From: ZLKRG08 sp964565165
GTDB taxonomy: Bacteria; Actinomycetota; Actinomycetes; Nanopelagicales; Nanopelagicaceae
DNA length: 10,589 bases
Direction: 5' to 3'
Assembly (NCBI GenBank): GCA_964565165.1
Contig: CAZMDJ010000040.1
Span: forward strand, 1-10,589
Numbering within the stretch: the first letter of the stretch is position 1; each line of letters opens with the position of its first letter. The notes under the pieces are model-generated. The model did no database searches and had not been told where the DNA came from. It saw only the letters and a program-made list of their open reading frames with translations. The translations under genes were made by a program, and so were the position numbers. Positions 8,321 to 10,589 of the stretch are shown here, in pieces.

Positions 8321-8952
8321 TACTTGTATGACCTCCGGTTATCTGGAGCCGGTTGAGATGCACCCTTGTATTCAACATTGATTCCGTTAAGTGCATAATC
8401 TTTTCTTTGTGGATGTCCTTGCCAATCATCTGGCATCAAGATGCGTGTTAACGCAGGATGTCCATCAAAAATAATTCCGAACATGTCAAAAGTTTCGCGT
8501 TCGTGCCAGTTATTGCCCGCCCAAACTTCAACAAGTGAAGGGATGTGTGGATCTGAATCTGGGCAAGAAACTTCAAGACGTACGCGACGATTGTTTGTCA
8601 TTGACAGCAATGGATAAACCGCATGAAGTTCGCGATCTTTATCATTTGGATAATGCACACCGTTAACACCCATGCACATTTCAAATAACAATTTGTCGCG
8701 AAGTACTCGTGCAACATCAACTAACTTTTCACGCTTTACATGAAGTGTTAGTTCGCCGCGATCAACAACAACTTTCTCAATCGCATCTGCAAACTCTGGA
8801 TATGCGCGTTCTAAATCATCTGCAACTTCATCAAAGTAGCTGCCATATGGACGTTCTGAAGAGCCAGGAGTTACTTGAATACGCTCTAAACCGCCATATC
8901 CAGAGGTATCACCGGTGCCTTCAACGCCAAACATTCCCTTGTTTTCGCTCAT
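8320..8952 (-). CDS. nuoC: NADH-quinone oxidoreductase subunit C (30-kDa)
   Basis: Cofactor-free subunit of the connecting arm that binds NuoD and stabilises the quinone module. In the 210 aa, the core domain runs from about residue 55 to 190 with the 30-kDa signature: WHERETFDMFGIIFDGHP (149-166), then LTRILMPDDWQGHPQRKDY (168-186). The first ~30 residues are Gly/Ser-rich and probably flexible, and the last ~15 are hydrophilic. It is a stand-alone NuoC rather than a NuoCD fusion. Its ATG overlaps the nuoB stop in ATGA, and AAAGG lies 9 nt upstream inside the nuoB tail. Confidence 0.97.
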   Translation of the reverse strand: MSENKGMFGVEGTGDTSGYGGLERIQVTPGSSERPYGSYFDEVADDLERAYPEFADAIEKVVVDRGELTLHVKREKLVDVARVLRDKLLFEMCMGVNGVHYPNDKDRELHAVYPLLSMTNNRRVRLEVSCPDSDPHIPSLVEVWAGNNWHERETFDMFGIIFDGHPALTRILMPDDWQGHPQRKDYALNGINVEYKGASQPAPDNRRSYK

Positions 8953-9506
8953 GCTAGAAGGCCTTTCTGTGCATGAGTTGGAATCGCAGCAAGTGCCGCT
9001 GCTTCAACTTCCTTGATGATTGCTTCGCGATTAGCACCAAGTTTTGATTCGCCAATCTTTTCGTGCAATTTCAAAATTGCATCAAGCAACATTTCAGGAC
9101 GTGGAGGGCAACCTGGAAGATAAATATCTACCGGTACTACGTGATCAACGCCTTGAACGATTGCATAGTTATTAAACATTCCGCCTGAAGATGCACATGC
9201 GCCCATTGCGATAACCCACTTTGGATTTGGCATCTGATCATAAATTTGGCGAAGTACTGGAGCCATCTTGTTTGAAAGACGACCAGCAACAATCATCAAG
9301 TCAGCTTGACGAGGTGTTGCAGAGAAACGTTCCATACCGAAACGTGAAATGTCATATTTTGCAGCGGAACCAACCGCCATCATTTCGATCGCACAACATG
9401 CAAGACCGAAAGTTGCAGGCCATACCGATGACTTGCGCATGTAATTTGCAAGTCCTTCAACGGTAGTTAATAAAAAGCCTGAAGGTAATTTCTCCTCTAA
9501 ACCCAC
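8949..9506 (-). CDS. nuoB: NADH-quinone oxidoreductase subunit B (cluster N2)
   Basis: Holds the terminal 4Fe-4S cluster N2, which hands electrons to the quinone at the NuoB/NuoD interface. The 185 aa show the N2 ligands: the unusual adjacent Cys37-Cys38 in GLACCAIEMM, Cys104 in MGACASSGGMF, and Cys133 in LPGCPPRPE. The FGMERFSATPRQADLMIVAG block (56-75) is a strong family match. The start is GTG (9506-9504), giving MGLEEKLPSG, which lines up with the start of mycobacterial NuoB. It is 3 nt after the nuoA stop. The ribosome site is modest (GGGA in TGGGATTAAGTC), so reinitiation after nuoA may help. The C-terminal ~25 residues (KEVEAAALAAIP) are alanine-rich and less conserved. Confidence 0.98.
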   Translation of the reverse strand: MGLEEKLPSGFLLTTVEGLANYMRKSSVWPATFGLACCAIEMMAVGSAAKYDISRFGMERFSATPRQADLMIVAGRLSNKMAPVLRQIYDQMPNPKWVIAMGACASSGGMFNNYAIVQGVDHVVPVDIYLPGCPPRPEMLLDAILKLHEKIGESKLGANREAIIKEVEAAALAAIPTHAQKGLLA

Positions 9507-9509
9507 GAC

Positions 9510-9869
9510 TTAATCCCATTCCAATCCACCGCGTCGCCACACATATGCATATGCAACAAACACAGTTCCGATGAAGAGAATCATCTCTACGAGACCAAAG
9601 ATTCCAAGTTGATCGAATGTAACTGCCCACGGATATAGGAAGACGATTTCGATGTCGAAGATAATGAAGAGCATTGCAGTTAAGAAATACTTAACTGGAA
9701 AGCGCCCACCTTCGGCTGCTTGTGGCGACGGTTCAATGCCGCACTCATATGGATCTAACTTTGCTCGGTTATATCTTGCAGGTCCGGTAATTGCAGCGAT
9801 AGCAACTGAAAATGCTGCGAAGCCGAGACCGATGGCACCGATGACCAAAATTGGCACGTATGGATTCAC
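9510..9869 (-). CDS. nuoA: NADH-quinone oxidoreductase subunit A
   Basis: Small membrane subunit at the hinge between the membrane and peripheral arms. The 119 aa have three hydrophobic segments (about 6-28, 61-81 and 88-110). The first loop has the signature YECGIEP (41-47), where the Cys is on the mobile loop next to the quinone site. FDIEIVFLYPWAV (71-83) carries the conserved acidic residues Asp72 and Glu74. The end, YVWRRGGLEWD, closely resembles actinobacterial NuoA. The start is GTG (9869-9867), chosen because MNPYVPILV aligns with the family N-terminus. Unlike most downstream genes it has no Shine-Dalgarno sequence, but it has a -10-like hexamer 6 nt upstream, which suggests a leaderless transcript. 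It is the first gene of the nuo set, 36 bp after menG. Confidence 0.97.
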   Translation of the reverse strand: MNPYVPILVIGAIGLGFAAFSVAIAAITGPARYNRAKLDPYECGIEPSPQAAEGGRFPVKYFLTAMLFIIFDIEIVFLYPWAVTFDQLGIFGLVEMILFIGTVFVAYAYVWRRGGLEWD

Positions 9870-9881
9870 GCTGGAAGTCTA
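9870..9881 (-). promoter_or_regulatory. Possible leaderless promoter (-10 element) for nuoA
   Basis: On the minus strand, TAGACT (9881-9876) fits the TANNNT form of an actinobacterial -10 element. Exactly 6 nt (TCCAGC) separate it from the nuoA GTG. That spacing would put the first transcribed base at or next to the start codon, the arrangement known for leaderless mRNAs in this phylum. No Shine-Dalgarno sequence is visible between menG and nuoA, which fits. No convincing -35 hexamer is seen 16-18 nt further up. A short degenerate hexamer can occur by chance, so this is only a candidate. The genes could also be read through from menG. Confidence 0.4.
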
Positions 9882-9905
9882 AGCGTGGCGCGGAAATACG
9901 AGAAA
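9870..9905. other. 36-bp menG-nuoA intergenic spacer
   Basis: This is the only non-coding DNA between genes in the window apart from the 3-nt nuoA/nuoB gap. It has no inverted repeat followed by a T-run, so no intrinsic terminator separates menG from the nuo genes, and read-through is possible. It holds the candidate -10 element for nuoA. Confidence 0.7.
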
Positions 9906-10586
9906 CTAAACGGGAGCGCTAGCGCTGTGAACTGAAACAATCCCAAAGGTGAGGTTCTTCCATTGGGCCTTCTCCCAGCCAGCCGCTTCAATTCGGGCTG
10001 CGAGCGCGCTCTGATTTGGCCAGGCGCGGATCGATTCGGCCAGATAGACGTAGGCATCCGGGTTGGAGCTGGTCCACTTGGCGATCATTGGCAGGGCCTT
10101 CATCAAGTAATTCATATAGAGAATGCGAAATGGCTTCCAGGTCGGCTGGCTAAATTCGCAGACCACTAGGCGGCCGCCAGGTTTAGTGACCTTAAGCATC
10201 TGGGCGAGCGCCTTATCAAAATCAACGGTATTTCGAAGGCCAAATGAGATTGTGACTACATCAAAGCGCTTCGGTTCAAAGGGCAAGTTCAAGGCATCGG
10301 CCTTGGTAAATGGCAGATAAGGATGTCGCTTACGGCCCGCTTCTAACATCCCTTCAGAGAAATCAGCTGGAATCACCTTTGCACCAGCTTGAGCAAGTGG
10401 AACTGATGAAGAACCGGTTCCGGCCGCTAAATCTAAAATTTCCATGCCCGCTTTTGGCGCGATGATTGCAGTTGTTTTACGTCGCCAAGATTTTGTCTGG
10501 CCCAGACTTAGAAGATCATTAACAAGGTCATAGCGTTTTGCAACGCCATCGAACATTGCAGCAACTTCATCTGGATTCTTATCCAT
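9906..10586 (-). CDS. menG: Demethylmenaquinone methyltransferase (MenG/UbiE family)
   Basis: SAM-dependent C-methyltransferase catalysing the last step of menaquinone synthesis, demethylmenaquinone to menaquinone. The 226 aa show the family opening DEVAAMFDGVAKRYDLVNDLLSLGQ (from residue 6; repeated features FDGVAKRYD and LSLGQ), SAM motif I LDLAAGTGS (51-59), the acidic end of strand 2 (PADFSEGML, 73-81), and FDVVTISFGLRN (108-119), typical of UbiE/MenG. Next are PGGRLVVCEFS (136-146) and the C-terminal SSNPDAYVYLAESIRAWP (173-190), which is close to mycobacterial MenG. The ATG at 10586 lies 3 bases from the window edge. Related proteins carry a few residues before the LDKDP-like segment, so the true start may be just outside. 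Its position upstream of nuoA links quinone supply to complex I. Its GC content is higher than that of the nuo genes. Confidence 0.93.
   Translation of the reverse strand: MDKNPDEVAAMFDGVAKRYDLVNDLLSLGQTKSWRRKTTAIIAPKAGMEILDLAAGTGSSSVPLAQAGAKVIPADFSEGMLEAGRKRHPYLPFTKADALNLPFEPKRFDVVTISFGLRNTVDFDKALAQMLKVTKPGGRLVVCEFSQPTWKPFRILYMNYLMKALPMIAKWTSSNPDAYVYLAESIRAWPNQSALAARIEAAGWEKAQWKNLTFGIVSVHSASAPV
9915..9926. repeat. 12-bp perfect palindrome in the menG tail
   Basis: AGCGCTAGCGCT reads the same on both strands and is also a direct repeat of AGCGCT. It encodes Ser-Ala-Ser-Ala at the end of MenG. It sits about 46-57 bp upstream of the nuoA start, just beyond where a -35 element would be. It could be a regulator site or simply two repeated Ser-Ala codon pairs; the sequence alone cannot decide. 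Confidence 0.5.
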
Positions 10587-10589
10587 ATT

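Noticed and set aside
9906..9926. Intrinsic terminator after menG formed by the palindrome
   Set aside because: The palindrome would leave no loop for a normal hairpin, lies before the stop codon, and is not followed by a sustained T-run on the minus strand.
9866..10057. 63-aa open frame on the minus strand inside menG, ending at the nuoA start
   Set aside because: It is out of frame with menG, whose frame in this stretch is strongly conserved (SIRAWP to the end). Its composition (R, P, S rich) looks like a shadow of a GC-richer region.
1..10589. A novel system, mobile element or defence island hidden in the window
   Set aside because: Coding density is nearly complete, all genes are recognisable respiratory or quinone genes in standard order, and no extra gene, insertion or direct-repeat array interrupts them.

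Overview
The whole window is one gene cluster read on the minus strand. It is the first eleven genes of a respiratory complex I (NDH-1) operon, nuoA to nuoJ plus the start of nuoK, preceded by a MenG/UbiE-type (demethyl)menaquinone methyltransferase. Reading 5'->3' on the minus strand, the order is menG (10586-9906), nuoA, nuoB, nuoC, nuoD, nuoE, nuoF, nuoG, nuoH, nuoI, nuoJ and nuoK (cut off by the left edge). I see no RNA gene, insertion sequence, CRISPR array, phage gene or defence system. The only stretch without a gene is the 36 bp between menG and nuoA.

The organism is most likely an actinobacterium. NuoC and NuoD are separate proteins, NuoA and NuoB closely resemble mycobacterial patterns as I recall them (NuoA ends RRGGLEWD, NuoB begins MGLEEKLPSG), and a menaquinone-type methyltransferase sits beside nuoA. 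The nuo genes have roughly mid-40s percent GC, low for the phylum, and the genes are packed with almost no spacing. This fits a streamlined freshwater actinobacterium of the acI/Nanopelagicales kind, but that placement is inference from composition and style, not an identification.

The genes form one functional unit. NuoE, NuoF and NuoG make the NADH-oxidising arm (FMN and the first Fe-S clusters). NuoB, NuoC, NuoD and NuoI form the connecting arm that carries electrons to the quinone. NuoA, NuoH, NuoJ and NuoK are membrane subunits, and nuoL, nuoM and nuoN probably follow to the left. MenG would make the menaquinone that complex I reduces. Every Fe-S ligand and quinone-site motif I looked for is intact, so the complex should be functional.

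Most junctions overlap by 1 or 4 bases (TAATG or ATGA), which suggests translational coupling. The less ordinary points are small. The nuoK reading frame has ATC where the start codon should be, behind a strong Shine-Dalgarno sequence. nuoA starts at GTG with no Shine-Dalgarno but with a -10-like hexamer placed as in a leaderless promoter. A 12-bp perfect palindrome lies just upstream, in the menG tail. menG also differs from the nuo genes in GC content and codon choice. I found no previously undescribed system.
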